Program-made: the position numbers and the translations under genes
The notes under the pieces: model-generated
Told to the model about the DNA's origin: nothing
The model's input: the letters and a program-made list of their open reading frames with translations, nothing else
Databases searched by the model: none
From: Modicisalibacter tunisiensis
GTDB taxonomy: Bacteria > Pseudomonadota > Gammaproteobacteria > Pseudomonadales > Halomonadaceae
Reading direction: 5' to 3'
NCBI RefSeq assembly: GCF_020148005.1
Contig: NZ_JAGXFD010000001.1
Span: 1,360,610 to 1,424,609 of the forward strand
DNA length: 64,000 nucleotides
Shown here: positions 33,896 to 42,668 of the stretch, piece by piece
Position numbering within the stretch: the first letter of the stretch is position 1
Layout of the letters: every line of letters starts with the position of its first letter

Positions 33896-35677
33896 TCAGT
33901 GGTCGACGGCACCACCAGCACCCTTGGGATAGCGCACGCTTTCCACCAGGTCCTGGATCTCCTGTGGCGGTTGCTCGCTCGCGTTGGAGACGATGTAGGC
34001 CACGGCGAAGTTGATGATCGCGCCCACGGCACCGATCGACAGCGGCGAGATGCCCAGCACCCAGTTGGCCGGGGTATCCGCCAGGTTGTTGGTGCCCGGA
34101 ATGAAGAACCAGCCCTTGTAGACGAAGATGTACACCAGAGTGAAGAGCAGGCCGGAGAGCATCCCGGCGATGGCGCCCTTGTTGTTCACCCGCTTGGAGA
34201 AGATCCCCATCATCAGCACCGGGAACAGCGAGGCGGCGGCGATGCCGAAGGCCAGGGCCACGACCTGGGCGGCGAACCCCGGCGGGTTGGCACCCAGATA
34301 GGTCGCGACGACGATGGCCACCGACATCGAGATGCGCGCCGCCAGCAGTTCCCCCTTCTCGGTGATATGCGGATTGAGGGCCCCCTTGATCAGGTCGTGA
34401 CTGATCGCCGAGGAGATCGCCAGCAGCAGGCCGGCGGCGGTGGACAGCGCCGCCGCCAGGCCGCCCGCGGCGATCAGGCCGATCACCCAGCCGGGCAGGT
34501 TGGCGATTTCCGGGTTGGCCAGCACCAGGATGTCGTTGTTGACGGTCAGCTCGTTGCCCTTCCAGCCGCGATCGGAGAAGTCGGCGGACGGGTTGTAGAA
34601 CTGGATCTTGCCGTCGTTGTTCTTGTCCTCGAAGGTGATCAGCCCGGTCTCCTCCCAGGTGCGGATCCAGTTGGGGCGATCCGCGTAGGCGATGGAGTCG
34701 GCGGCTGCGGCGTCGTAGTTCTCGACCTGGCCGGCCATGTCCGGGTAGATGGTGGTCATCAGGTTCAGGCGTGCCATGGAGGCCACGGCCGGCGCGGTCA
34801 GGTAGAGCAGGCCGATGAACACCAGCGCCCAGCCGGCGGACCAGCGCGCGTCGGCCACCTTGGGCACGGTGAAGAAGCGCATGATGACGTGGGGCAGGCC
34901 GGCGGTACCGATCATCAGCGACAGGGTGAACAGCACCATGTTGAGCTTGTTGTCGACCATGCCCGTGTAGGAGTTGAAGCCCAGCGCGGTGACCACCTCG
35001 TTGAGCTTGGACAGCAGCGGCTCGCCGGAGGCGGTGTGGTCGGAGAACAGACCCAGTGCCGGTATCGGGTTGTCGGTCAGTTGCAGCGAGATGAACACCG
35101 CCGGAATGGTGTAGGCGATGATCAACACGATGTACTGGGCCACCTGGGTGTAGGTGATGCCCTTCATGCCGCCCAGCACCGAATAGAAGAACACCACGAT
35201 GGCGGCGATGATCAGACCGGTGGTCGCGTCGACTTCCAGGAAGCGCGAGAAGGCCACGCCGGCACCGGCCATCTGGCCGATGACGTAGGTCACCGAGGCC
35301 ACGATCAGGCAGACCACCGCCACCATGCGCGCCGTGCGGCTGTAGAAGCGGTCACCGATGAATTCCGGCACCGTGAACTTGCCGAACTTGCGCAGGTAGG
35401 GGGCCAGCAGCATGGCCAGCAGCACGTAGCCGCCCGTCCAGCCCATCAGGAAGGTGGAGTTGGCGTAGCCGCCGGCGGCGATGAGGCCGGCCATGGAGAT
35501 GAACGAGGCCGCCGACATCCAGTCGGCGCCGATCGCCATGCCGTTGGTGACCGGGTGCACACCGCCCCCGGCGACGTAGAAGTCCTTGGTCGACCCGGCC
35601 TTGGCCCAGATGGCGATGCCGATGTAGAGGGCAAAGGAAGCGCCGACGAAGAGAACGTTGATCGCGAACTGACTCAT
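33896..35677 (-). CDS. Sodium:solute symporter, large subunit (VC_2705/ActP-like)
   Basis: 593 residues with about 13 membrane segments. FYVAGGGVHPVTNGMAIGADWMSAASFI and GLAAALSTAAGLLLAISSAISHD are SSS-family signatures. A ~100-residue hydrophilic insert (YADRPNWIRTW to NADFS-like region) and the paired DUF4212 gene place it in the 'large/small subunit' SSS group; the Vibrio cholerae member VC2705 has been called ActP-1 and is under CrbRS control. Acetate or another short carboxylate is therefore the likely cargo. Overlapping control with DUF4212: 6-bp gap, GGGGAG inside the upstream stop region. Confidence 0.88.
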   Translation of the reverse strand: MSQFAINVLFVGASFALYIGIAIWAKAGSTKDFYVAGGGVHPVTNGMAIGADWMSAASFISMAGLIAAGGYANSTFLMGWTGGYVLLAMLLAPYLRKFGKFTVPEFIGDRFYSRTARMVAVVCLIVASVTYVIGQMAGAGVAFSRFLEVDATTGLIIAAIVVFFYSVLGGMKGITYTQVAQYIVLIIAYTIPAVFISLQLTDNPIPALGLFSDHTASGEPLLSKLNEVVTALGFNSYTGMVDNKLNMVLFTLSLMIGTAGLPHVIMRFFTVPKVADARWSAGWALVFIGLLYLTAPAVASMARLNLMTTIYPDMAGQVENYDAAAADSIAYADRPNWIRTWEETGLITFEDKNNDGKIQFYNPSADFSDRGWKGNELTVNNDILVLANPEIANLPGWVIGLIAAGGLAAALSTAAGLLLAISSAISHDLIKGALNPHITEKGELLAARISMSVAIVVATYLGANPPGFAAQVVALAFGIAAASLFPVLMMGIFSKRVNNKGAIAGMLSGLLFTLVYIFVYKGWFFIPGTNNLADTPANWVLGISPLSIGAVGAIINFAVAYIVSNASEQPPQEIQDLVESVRYPKGAGGAVDH

Positions 35678-35683
35678 GCTGGC

Positions 35684-35944
35684 TTACTCCCCGAGTCCGT
35701 ATTGCTTGTCCAGCCGGTTCATCTTCCAGGCGTAGAAGAAGATCAGGCCAATGAACGTCAGGATGGAACCCTGCTGGGCGAACCAGAAGCCCAGGTCGGT
35801 GCCGCCGACAGGGATGCCGGCCAGCATGGGGCGCAGCAGGATGGCGAAGCCGTAGGACACCAGTGCCCAGACGATCAGGCAGCCGGTGATCAGGCGAAGG
35901 TTGGCCTTCCAGTAGGCCTCCGCGTTGCTTTTTTCTTCTGCCAT
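35684..35944 (-). CDS. DUF4212 sodium:solute symporter small subunit
   Basis: 86 residues with two membrane helices (LRLITGCLIVWALVSYGFAI and GSILTFIGLIFFYAWKMNRL), the second ending in the MNRLDKQYG motif typical of DUF4212. The family is always beside the large SSS subunit, as DUF485 is beside ActP. GGAGAG 7 nt before the ATG. First gene of the two-gene operon, reading out of the 750-bp intergenic region. Confidence 0.9.
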   Translation of the reverse strand: MAEEKSNAEAYWKANLRLITGCLIVWALVSYGFAILLRPMLAGIPVGGTDLGFWFAQQGSILTFIGLIFFYAWKMNRLDKQYGLGE

Positions 35945-36693
35945 GGTGGTGCTCTCCGCGTGCTTGTAATTAGGAAGATATGGCCTCGAGGGGAATTCAG
36001 GCCCGGCGGGGAACCTGGCTCTCCTTGCTCGTCATGCCATTTGCTCTCGACCATTGGATGGCAATGGAGCGTCAGAATAGTGACGATTCATGCCAAGAAA
36101 AGGTCTCCCTGGCGGTCTTGTTTATTGTCGCGACGGGAAGCGTTTTCCGCTGTCATGAAACCTGTGTTTTTCATGGAACTCGGAAAGGGTCGCGGTGTCC
36201 GGTTGCGTAGGCAATAGTGGTCAACAGTCGGAAAAAATAAAATCCCATACTTTGGTATTATAAAATGAAAGGGTGAAAAAACGTTTTCAATTTCCTGTTT
36301 TTTATCAAATGGTTGGGTGTCGTTTTCAGCGGTGGGTCTTTGAAAGGGGGCTGGGCATAGAACGATGGTATAGCCGTTTCGGGATAGGCAAATAGTCTAA
36401 GGGAAAGCGCTGCTAGAACATTGGTCTATGTTCATTTGAAAGACGTTAAGCTGGTATTCTAGTTTTGTTGTCGTGGATGTCTCGAGTCACTCCGAACACG
36501 ACATGACCTTTCGGCGGCCCTGTCGAGACCCGGGTGGCGGTGACGCCGGCATTCCCCGCTCGCCCTTCCGAGGCCTCGCTGTGTCGGAAGCCTGTCGAGG
36601 CAGTTCCGGTATCGATGAAGGCCAGGGTAATTGATTCAAGGGCTCGTCTGTCCGGGGTTGCCGGGCAGGCGAGGCTGTCACGACGAGGGCGAC
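35945..36693. other. 750-bp AT-rich intergenic region between divergent operons
   Basis: No convincing gene is present. From about 36230 to 36470 the base composition turns AT-rich with A and T runs, TATAAT on the minus strand at 36262-36257, and ATAC-TTTG-GTAT as a small dyad at 36248-36259. It must hold the promoters of the DUF4212-symporter operon (-) and of the DUF294-exonuclease operon (+). The size is large for this genome and suggests several regulators or a long leader. Confidence 0.5.
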
Positions 36694-38511
36694 ATGATGG
36701 TCGACATCGATCTCTCGCAGGCACCGTTCTCGCTGCTCGACGAGGCAGGGCGGCAACGTGTCCGTCGCGGCGTGGACCTGGCCTACTATGACACCGACGA
36801 GATCATCCTCGATGCCGGGCAGACGGGTGAGCACGTCTTCCTCATCCACAAGGGGGAAGTCGCCGAGCTGGACACGGCGACCACCGAACGCATCGGGCAT
36901 TACACCGCCGGCGACCTGTTCGGCGCGATCAGCATCCTCAACGGCCAGAGCCGCTATCGCTTCATCGCCGAGCAGGAGAGCCTGTGCTATCTGCTGCCGC
37001 GCTCGCTGTTCGAGACGCTGTGCCGGGAGTACCCGGTCTTCGCCGACTACTTCCGCCAGAGCCTGACCGACAAGAGCCGCCTGCTCACCGAGCGACGCAC
37101 GGCGGGCGGCATCACCATGGCCGGCTTCATGCTGGCGCGGGTCGCCGAGTGCATGCGCGAGCCGCGCCTGATCGACGCCGATGCCAGTATCGCCGAGGCC
37201 GCCTTGCGGCTGCGCGAGATCGGTGCCGACAGCCTGCTGGTGGCGGCGGACGGGCGGTACGGCATGCTGACCAAGACCGACCTGCTCGATGGGCTGATCG
37301 GCCAGTCGCTCGATCGTGCCACGCCCGTGCTGGGCATCGCCCACTTCCCGCTGATCACCGTGCGCCCCGACGACTACCTCTTCCAGGCGCTGATCGCCAT
37401 GACCCGCCATGAGGTGGAGCGGGTCGTGGTGGTGGAGGGCGAGCAGCCGGTGGGGGTGGTCGAGCTGACCGACGTGCTGAGCTTCTTCTCGAGCCGCTCC
37501 TACACGGTCAGCCTGGAGCTGGAGCAGGCCGAGGACCTCGATGCCCTGGCCCGTGCCAGCGCGCGCCTGCCGGGGCTGGTCAAGGCGCTCATGGCCCAGG
37601 GTGTCAAGCTGCGCTTCGCCATGGAGCTGCTGGCGGCGCTCAACGGACGAATCATCAGCAAGGCCTTCGACCTGACGGTGCCGGCCGAGCACCATCAGGA
37701 CAGCTGCCTGATGGTGATGGGCAGCGAGGGGCGTGGCGAACAGATTCTCAAGACCGATCAGGACAATGGCCTGATCCTCGCCGACGGCGCCGACTGGCCG
37801 GGGCGGGCCGAGCAGATGGACCGCTTCATCGAGCGGCTGCTGACGCTGGGCTATCCGCGTTGCCCGGGCAACATCATGGTCAGCAACCCGCAGTGGGTGG
37901 ACAGCCTCGGCGGCTGGCGGCAGCGCATCGACCGCTGGGCCGAGCGACGCGACGGCGAGGCGCTGATGAACCTGGCCATCCTGCTCGACGCGCATGCCGT
38001 GGCCGGCAACCCGGCCCTGCTCGAGTCGCTGCGCGAGGCGCTGTTCGCGCGCTGTTCCCACGACGAGCTGCTGCTGTCGCACTTCGCTCGTCCGGTGCTG
38101 AGCTTCTCCACGCCGCTGACGCTGTTCGGCTCGCTCAAGCGGCCGACGCACGGCATCGACATCAAGAAGGGCGGGATCTTCCCGATCGTCCACGGGGTAC
38201 GAACCCTGGCGCTCGAGCGGCGCATCCGGCCCACCTCCACGCTGGCGCGGCTCGATGCCCTGGTGGCCGACGGCCGTCTGGAGGCCGAGTTCGCCGCGGA
38301 TCTCGGCGAGGCACTCTCGCTGTTCGCCGAACTGCGCCTCAACCAGCAGCTGGCCCGGCTCGAGGACACCGGCAAGCCCGAGGGCGACGCCAACCTGGTG
38401 GTGGTCCAGCGGCTGTCGACGCTGGAGCGCGACCTGCTGCGCGAGGCGCTGCACCTGGTCAAGGAATTCAAGCAGCGCCTGTCGTACCGCTTTCATCTGG
38501 AGTATTCGTGA
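36694..38511 (+). CDS. cNMP-binding/CBS/DUF294 nucleotidyltransferase-like protein
   Basis: About 605 residues, cytosolic. Domains in order: cyclic-nucleotide-binding fold at ~15-130 (EHVFLIHKGEVAEL, AGDLFGAISIL), two CBS motifs at ~165-290, a DUF294 nucleotidyltransferase-like domain with MVMGSEGRGEQILKTDQDNG near 340-360, and DUF294_C to the end. The GSxGRxE...TDQDN pattern recalls the GlnD uridylyltransferase site. Such proteins sit beside SSS/DUF4212 symporters and are assumed to signal nucleotide state to them. GAGGG precedes ATGATG (36694/36697). Its TGA overlaps the next ATG by 1 nt. Confidence 0.82.
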   Translation: MMVDIDLSQAPFSLLDEAGRQRVRRGVDLAYYDTDEIILDAGQTGEHVFLIHKGEVAELDTATTERIGHYTAGDLFGAISILNGQSRYRFIAEQESLCYLLPRSLFETLCREYPVFADYFRQSLTDKSRLLTERRTAGGITMAGFMLARVAECMREPRLIDADASIAEAALRLREIGADSLLVAADGRYGMLTKTDLLDGLIGQSLDRATPVLGIAHFPLITVRPDDYLFQALIAMTRHEVERVVVVEGEQPVGVVELTDVLSFFSSRSYTVSLELEQAEDLDALARASARLPGLVKALMAQGVKLRFAMELLAALNGRIISKAFDLTVPAEHHQDSCLMVMGSEGRGEQILKTDQDNGLILADGADWPGRAEQMDRFIERLLTLGYPRCPGNIMVSNPQWVDSLGGWRQRIDRWAERRDGEALMNLAILLDAHAVAGNPALLESLREALFARCSHDELLLSHFARPVLSFSTPLTLFGSLKRPTHGIDIKKGGIFPIVHGVRTLALERRIRPTSTLARLDALVADGRLEAEFAADLGEALSLFAELRLNQQLARLEDTGKPEGDANLVVVQRLSTLERDLLREALHLVKEFKQRLSYRFHLEYS

Positions 38512-39128
38512 TGCTGCGATCCCTGCGCCGGGCGGCCGACCGCCGTCGTCAGATCAACGGGCGTTACGGCTGGCTGTTCAACCCGTACACCGGCGACGAG
38601 CTGGTGGCCATCGACTGCGAGACCACCGGGCTGGATCCGCGCACCGCCGAGCTGGTGTCGCTGGCGGCCGTCTGCATCAAGGGCGACCGGGTCCTGACCA
38701 GCGGGGCGCTGGATCTGCGCCTGCAGCGCCCGGCGAGTCTCGGTGCCGATTCGATCAAGATTCACGGACTGCGCGGCGTGGATCTCAACGACGGCCTGCC
38801 GGTGGACGAGGCGCTGGAGGCGCTGCTCGACTTCATCGGCAATCGGCCGCTGCTGGGCTGGTGTGTGGACTTCGACATCGCGGTGATCAACCACCACCTG
38901 CGACCGCGCCTCGGCTTCGACCTGCCCAACGCCACCGTCGACCTGGCCCAGGAATACCGTCGCCGGATGCGGCGCACCCAGCCGCAGGTCGAGCCGCACA
39001 TGGCGTTCGAGAGCGTCGCGCGGTCGCTCAAGGTGCCGCTGATGCAGCGCCATACCGCGCTGGGGGATGCGGTGACCACCGCACTGATGTATGTCCGCCT
39101 GAAGCAGGGGGCCTGCGAGGCGGTCTGA
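38511..39128 (+). CDS. DEDDh 3'-5' exonuclease (PolC/DnaQ-like)
   Basis: 205 residues. The Exo I motif VAIDCETTGLD (Asp35, Glu37), Exo II region GWCVDFDIAVINHHL and Exo III HTALGDAVTTAL (His~180, Asp~185) give a complete DEDDh active site as in DNA polymerase III epsilon. It is not dnaQ itself, since it is fused by overlap (TGATG) to the DUF294 gene; GGAG 8 nt before the ATG lies in the upstream coding end. The same DUF294-exonuclease pairing beside SSS symporters is known in other gammaproteobacteria; why is not known. Confidence 0.85.
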   Translation: MLRSLRRAADRRRQINGRYGWLFNPYTGDELVAIDCETTGLDPRTAELVSLAAVCIKGDRVLTSGALDLRLQRPASLGADSIKIHGLRGVDLNDGLPVDEALEALLDFIGNRPLLGWCVDFDIAVINHHLRPRLGFDLPNATVDLAQEYRRRMRRTQPQVEPHMAFESVARSLKVPLMQRHTALGDAVTTALMYVRLKQGACEAV

Positions 39129-39168
39129 CGCAGCCGGCGACCATTCAACAACAAGGAGTAGAAGTCGC

Positions 39169-39390
39169 GTGCTGGAGTTGCAGAATCTGTGTCTGTTCGC
39201 GGGGCTGGGTCTGGTGCTGTTCGTGTGCGCGAGGTACGCCCGTCGCACCCACGAGCTGCGCAGCGTGGTGCTGTTCTGGGAACGCCGGCTGGTACTGACC
39301 CGCCAGGAAACTCACCTGCAACGGGCGGGGGTGCTGCTGCTGTCGCTCGGCGTGGCGTTGCGCTATCTGATGGTGCTGCAGGGGCTGTGA
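39169..39390 (+). CDS. Hypothetical small membrane protein
   Basis: 73 residues with two hydrophobic segments ([18 protein letters not shown] and [17 protein letters not shown]) separated by a charged loop ([16 protein letters not shown]). GTG start with AAGGAG at 39152-39157, a somewhat long spacing of 11. Third in line after the exonuclease (40-bp gap), so probably cotranscribed. Not recognised. Confidence 0.6.
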   Translation: MLELQNLCLFAGLGLVLFVCARYARRTHELRSVVLFWERRLVLTRQETHLQRAGVLLLSLGVALRYLMVLQGL

Positions 39391-39472
39391 CGCCGGGTCG
39401 TGGGCGTCGCAACTCACCGGAGGGGGTGGTAGCATAGGCGCGCCTTCCATTTCCCCGCGTGTCGCCTTTCCC

Positions 39473-40327
39473 ATGCAAGCACTTACTGGTACCCAGAAAC
39501 GCGAGTTCAACAAGCTGCAGAAACGCCTGCGTCGCCAGGTCGGCAACGCCATCATCGATTACAACATGATCGGCGAGGGCGACAAGGTGATGGTCTGCCT
39601 GTCGGGCGGCAAGGATTCCTACACCATGCTGGAAATCCTGCGCAACCTGCAGCGCAATGCGCCGGTGAACTTCTCGCTGGTGGCGGTCAATCTGGACCAG
39701 AAGCAGCCCGGCTTTCCCGAGCATGTTCTGCCGGAATACCTCGACGGTATCGGCGTCGACTACCACATCCTCGAGCGTGATACCTATTCGGTGGTCAAGG
39801 AGAAGACGCCGGAGGGCAAGACCACCTGTGCCCTGTGCTCGCGGCTGCGGCGCGGTTCGCTGTACGGCTTCGCCGAAGAGATCGGTGCGACCAAGGTGGC
39901 GCTGGGCCACCATCGCGAGGATATCCTCGAGACGCTGTTCCTCAACATGTTCTACGGCGGCAGCCTCAAGGCGATGCCGCCCAAGCTGCTCTCCGACGAC
40001 GGCAAGAACATCGTCATCCGCCCGCTCGCCTACTGCCGCGAAGCGGACATCGCCGAGTTCGCGCGACTGATGGAATTCCCGATCATCCCCTGCAATCTAT
40101 GCGGTTCGCAGCCCAATCTGCAGCGTCAGGTGGTCAAGGAGATGCTGGCCGAGTGGGAGAAGAAGCACCCCGGCCGGCTGGAGACGATGTTCAAGGCGGT
40201 GACCAACGTCGCGCCGTCGCAGCTGGCCGATCGCGAACTGTTCGACTTCGCGGGGCTCGAGGCGAAGCAGCAGCGACTGAACGCCTCACGCATCGACGCG
40301 CTGGACCTGCTGGCCCGGGAGGCCTGA
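39473..40327 (+). CDS. ttcA: tRNA 2-thiocytidine(32) synthetase TtcA
   Basis: 284 residues. PP-loop SGGKDS near residues 44-49 adenylates the base; CALC and CNLC CxxC pairs hold the [4Fe-4S] cluster used for sulfur transfer to C32 of t[22 protein letters not shown] at the N-terminus and the [20 protein letters not shown] block are typical. It converges with fnr across a perfect hairpin; ttcA-fnr neighbourhood occurs in other gammaproteobacteria too. Confidence 0.95.
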   Translation: MQALTGTQKREFNKLQKRLRRQVGNAIIDYNMIGEGDKVMVCLSGGKDSYTMLEILRNLQRNAPVNFSLVAVNLDQKQPGFPEHVLPEYLDGIGVDYHILERDTYSVVKEKTPEGKTTCALCSRLRRGSLYGFAEEIGATKVALGHHREDILETLFLNMFYGGSLKAMPPKLLSDDGKNIVIRPLAYCREADIAEFARLMEFPIIPCNLCGSQPNLQRQVVKEMLAEWEKKHPGRLETMFKAVTNVAPSQLADRELFDFAGLEAKQQRLNASRIDALDLLAREA

Positions 40328-40331
40328 ACCG

Positions 40332-40352
40332 CCGGCGCGCGATGCGCGCCGG
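40332..40352. terminator. Hairpin between convergent ttcA and fnr
   Basis: CCGGCGCGC-GAT-GCGCGCCGG (40332-40352), perfect 9-bp arms. It starts 4 bp after the ttcA stop and ends 1 bp before the fnr stop, so it can serve both, though no T-run is present. Confidence 0.55.
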
Positions 40353-40353
40353 A

Positions 40354-41097
40354 TCAGTGCTCGTGGTCGCCTTCCGCCAGGGCTTCCAGGGCGTCGAGGT
40401 CGAGGATATGCACCTCGCGGCCCTGCACATCCACCAGCTTGTGCTGCTGGAAACGGCCGATGATGCGGCTGACGGTTTCCACGGCCAGGCCCAGGTAGTT
40501 GCCGATATCGGCGCGCGCCATCGACAGGCGGAAACTGTAGGGGGAATAGCCGCGCCGCCGGAACCGTGTCGACAGATTGACTAGAAAGCTCGCCAGGCGC
40601 TCGTCGGCGGTCTTGCGCGAGAGTAGGCGTAGCATGCGCCGGTCATCGCGGAGTTCCTTGCTCATGTTGCGATAGAGCTGGTTGCGCAATTCGGGCAAGG
40701 CCTCGGAAAGCTGGTCGAGACGGTCGAAGGGGATCTCGCAGACCGTGGTGGTCTCCAGGGCGATGATGCTGCCGGGATAGTGCTTCTCGTCGATGCCGTC
40801 GAGTCCCACGAGCTCGCTGGGCAGGTAGAAGTTGGTGAGCTGGTCCTCGCCGTCCCCTTCGCTGGTAATCTGCTTGAGGCTCCCAGAGCGTACCGCGAAG
40901 ACGCTGGTGAAGGGGTCCCCCTGGCGCAGCAACGCCTCGCCCTTCTTGAGCGGGGCGCGGCGCTGGATGATCGCATCGAAGCTATCCATCTCCTGGGTGC
41001 CCAGCGCCAGAGGCAGGCACAGAGAACTCAGGCTGCAGGTCTGGCAGCGCGCTTCCTGAAGTCGCGGCCGGCGCATGTGGAGGGCAGAACTTGCCAT
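40354..41097 (-). CDS. fnr: FNR/Anr-type oxygen-sensing transcriptional regulator
   Basis: 247 residues. The cluster-binding cysteines are in place: CQTCSLSSLC gives Cys18, Cys21 and Cys27, and Cys120 lies in TTTVCEIPF. A cNMP-fold core and the HTH ADIGNYLGLAVETVSRIIGRF with the ExxSR DNA-contact residues of FNR follow. It should bind a [4Fe-4S] cluster, dimerise without oxygen and activate TTGAT-N4-ATCAA sites; boxes of this kind precede hemN and ccoN here. GGGAG 6-7 nt upstream sets the start at 41097; the frame is open to 41172. Confidence 0.95.
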   Translation of the reverse strand: MASSALHMRRPRLQEARCQTCSLSSLCLPLALGTQEMDSFDAIIQRRAPLKKGEALLRQGDPFTSVFAVRSGSLKQITSEGDGEDQLTNFYLPSELVGLDGIDEKHYPGSIIALETTTVCEIPFDRLDQLSEALPELRNQLYRNMSKELRDDRRMLRLLSRKTADERLASFLVNLSTRFRRRGYSPYSFRLSMARADIGNYLGLAVETVSRIIGRFQQHKLVDVQGREVHILDLDALEALAEGDHEH

Positions 41098-41185
41098 GAC
41101 GGTCTCCCGATCTATCGAGGCACTCCCACCATGGTAGCTGCTATATGAGGAATAAGGCGATGACATATCCATGAAAGTTTGCTCT

Positions 41186-42595
41186 TCAGAGGATGCGGGA
41201 GTAGTGATTGCGGTTGGTCGCCAAGCGGGTATCGAAGGCCATCGCCAGGTGACGGAGCAGTAGCCGGCCCAGTTCCGTCACCTCCAGGAAGTTGCCGTGT
41301 CGCCTTATCAGCCCGTCGTGCTCGGCGGTTTCGAGCCTTGTCAGTGCGTCGGCCAGATAGGTCGGAGCGTCGACCTGGAAGTGCTCGCTGACCGCATCGA
41401 GATCGAGGCTGAGATCGCACATCAGGCGCAGGATGACAAATTGTCGCAGGCGGTCGTCGAAGGTCAGGCGCAGACCGCGCTGCGTGGCCAGGCGCCCGTC
41501 ATCGAGTGCGGCCTCGTAGTCGGCGAGTCGCGTGGGATTCTGGGCGTAGCAGTCGTCGAGCTGGCTGATCGCCGAGACACCCAGCCCCACCAGATCGCAG
41601 TCGCCGTGGGTGGTATAGCCCTGGAAGTTGCGATGCAGCCGCCCCTCGCGCTGGGCGACGGCGAGGCTGTCGTCGGGACGGGCGAAATGGTCCAGGCCGA
41701 TATGCACGTAGCCGGCCGCATCCAGCCGCTCCCGGGTGTCCATGAGCATGGCCAGTTTCTCCTCGGGGGGCGGCAGGGCACCGGCGTCGATGCGCCGCTG
41801 GGGCTTGAAGCGCTCCGGCAGGTGGGCGTAGTTGAAAATCGACAGTCGCGCCGGGGCCATGGCGATGACCTGATCCAGTGTCTCGGCGAAGGTGGCACGG
41901 GTCTGGTGCGGCAGGCCCAGGATCAGGTCGAGATTGAGCGAGCGGAAGCCCAGCCGGTGCGCCTCCTCGACCAGACTTTCGGTCAGCTGACGGGGCTGCA
42001 CGCGGTTGATGGCGCGCTGCACCTCGGGATCCAGGTCCTGCACGCCGAGACTGATGCGATTGAAGCCCAGCGCCTGCAGATGGCGCAGGGTGAGGACATT
42101 GGCCTCGCGCGGGTCGATCTCGATGGCATAGTCACGGTCGGACGCGCTGGATAGGCCGAACCGGGCATGCAGGCGGTCGATCAGATCGCTCATCTGGTCC
42201 AGGGTCAGGAAGGTCGGCGTGCCGCCGCCCCAGTGCAGCTGGCGCACCTCGCGGCCGGTATCGAGGTGGCGCGAGGTCAGCACCATCTCGCGGTCCAGGC
42301 GGCTGAGGTAGCCTACGCTCAGCGACGTGTCCTTGGTGGCGATCTTGTTGCAGGCGCAGTAGAAGCAGATCTTGCGGCAGAACGGGATGTGGACGTAGAG
42401 CGACAGCGGCCGCCGCGCGGCATTGCTGCGTTTCAGGGCCGCAGTGTAATCCTCGGCGCCGAACGACGGCGAAAAGTCCAGCGCGGTCGGATAGGACGTG
42501 TAGCGCGGCCCCGTGTGCGCATAACGGCGAATCAGCTCGGCTTCCCGGGTGTCGGGTGCGGTGGCAACGGGGGGATCGACGGCGATGGCGGACAT
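41186..42595 (-). CDS. hemN: Oxygen-independent coproporphyrinogen III oxidase
   Basis: 469 residues, radical-SAM enzyme converting coproporphyrinogen III to protoporphyrinogen IX when oxygen is low. CRKICFYC provides the CxxxCxxC cluster (Cys73, Cys77, Cys80; an extra Cys at 82), GGGTPTFL binds SAM, and YTSYPTALDF is the HemN N-terminal signature. The ATG at 42595 is preferred over one at 42628. fnr lies 88 bp downstream on the same strand. The promoter carries an FNR-like box centred where a class II activator would sit. Confidence 0.94.
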   Translation of the reverse strand: MSAIAVDPPVATAPDTREAELIRRYAHTGPRYTSYPTALDFSPSFGAEDYTAALKRSNAARRPLSLYVHIPFCRKICFYCACNKIATKDTSLSVGYLSRLDREMVLTSRHLDTGREVRQLHWGGGTPTFLTLDQMSDLIDRLHARFGLSSASDRDYAIEIDPREANVLTLRHLQALGFNRISLGVQDLDPEVQRAINRVQPRQLTESLVEEAHRLGFRSLNLDLILGLPHQTRATFAETLDQVIAMAPARLSIFNYAHLPERFKPQRRIDAGALPPPEEKLAMLMDTRERLDAAGYVHIGLDHFARPDDSLAVAQREGRLHRNFQGYTTHGDCDLVGLGVSAISQLDDCYAQNPTRLADYEAALDDGRLATQRGLRLTFDDRLRQFVILRLMCDLSLDLDAVSEHFQVDAPTYLADALTRLETAEHDGLIRRHGNFLEVTELGRLLLRHLAMAFDTRLATNRNHYSRIL

Positions 42596-42626
42596 GACGG
42601 ACTCTCGAACCGGAAACGACAACGCC

Positions 42627-42668
42627 ATGCTACGCCGCCGCCCCCGGCGATCGCCTGACCTGTGTCAA
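42627..42668 (-). promoter_or_regulatory. FNR/Anr box and -10 element of hemN
   Basis: On the minus strand TTGAC-ACAG-GTCAG (42668-42655) is a good FNR half-site pair, centre 42661.5. TAGCAT (42632-42627) is a -10 candidate with start near 42620, placing the box at about -41.5, the class II position. The box overlaps the last codon of the TauE/SafE gene. Confidence 0.6.

Noticed and set aside
35980..36210. 76-codon ORF in the long intergenic region
   Set aside because: No ribosome site, atypical composition (frequent rare codons and cysteines) and no recognisable motif.
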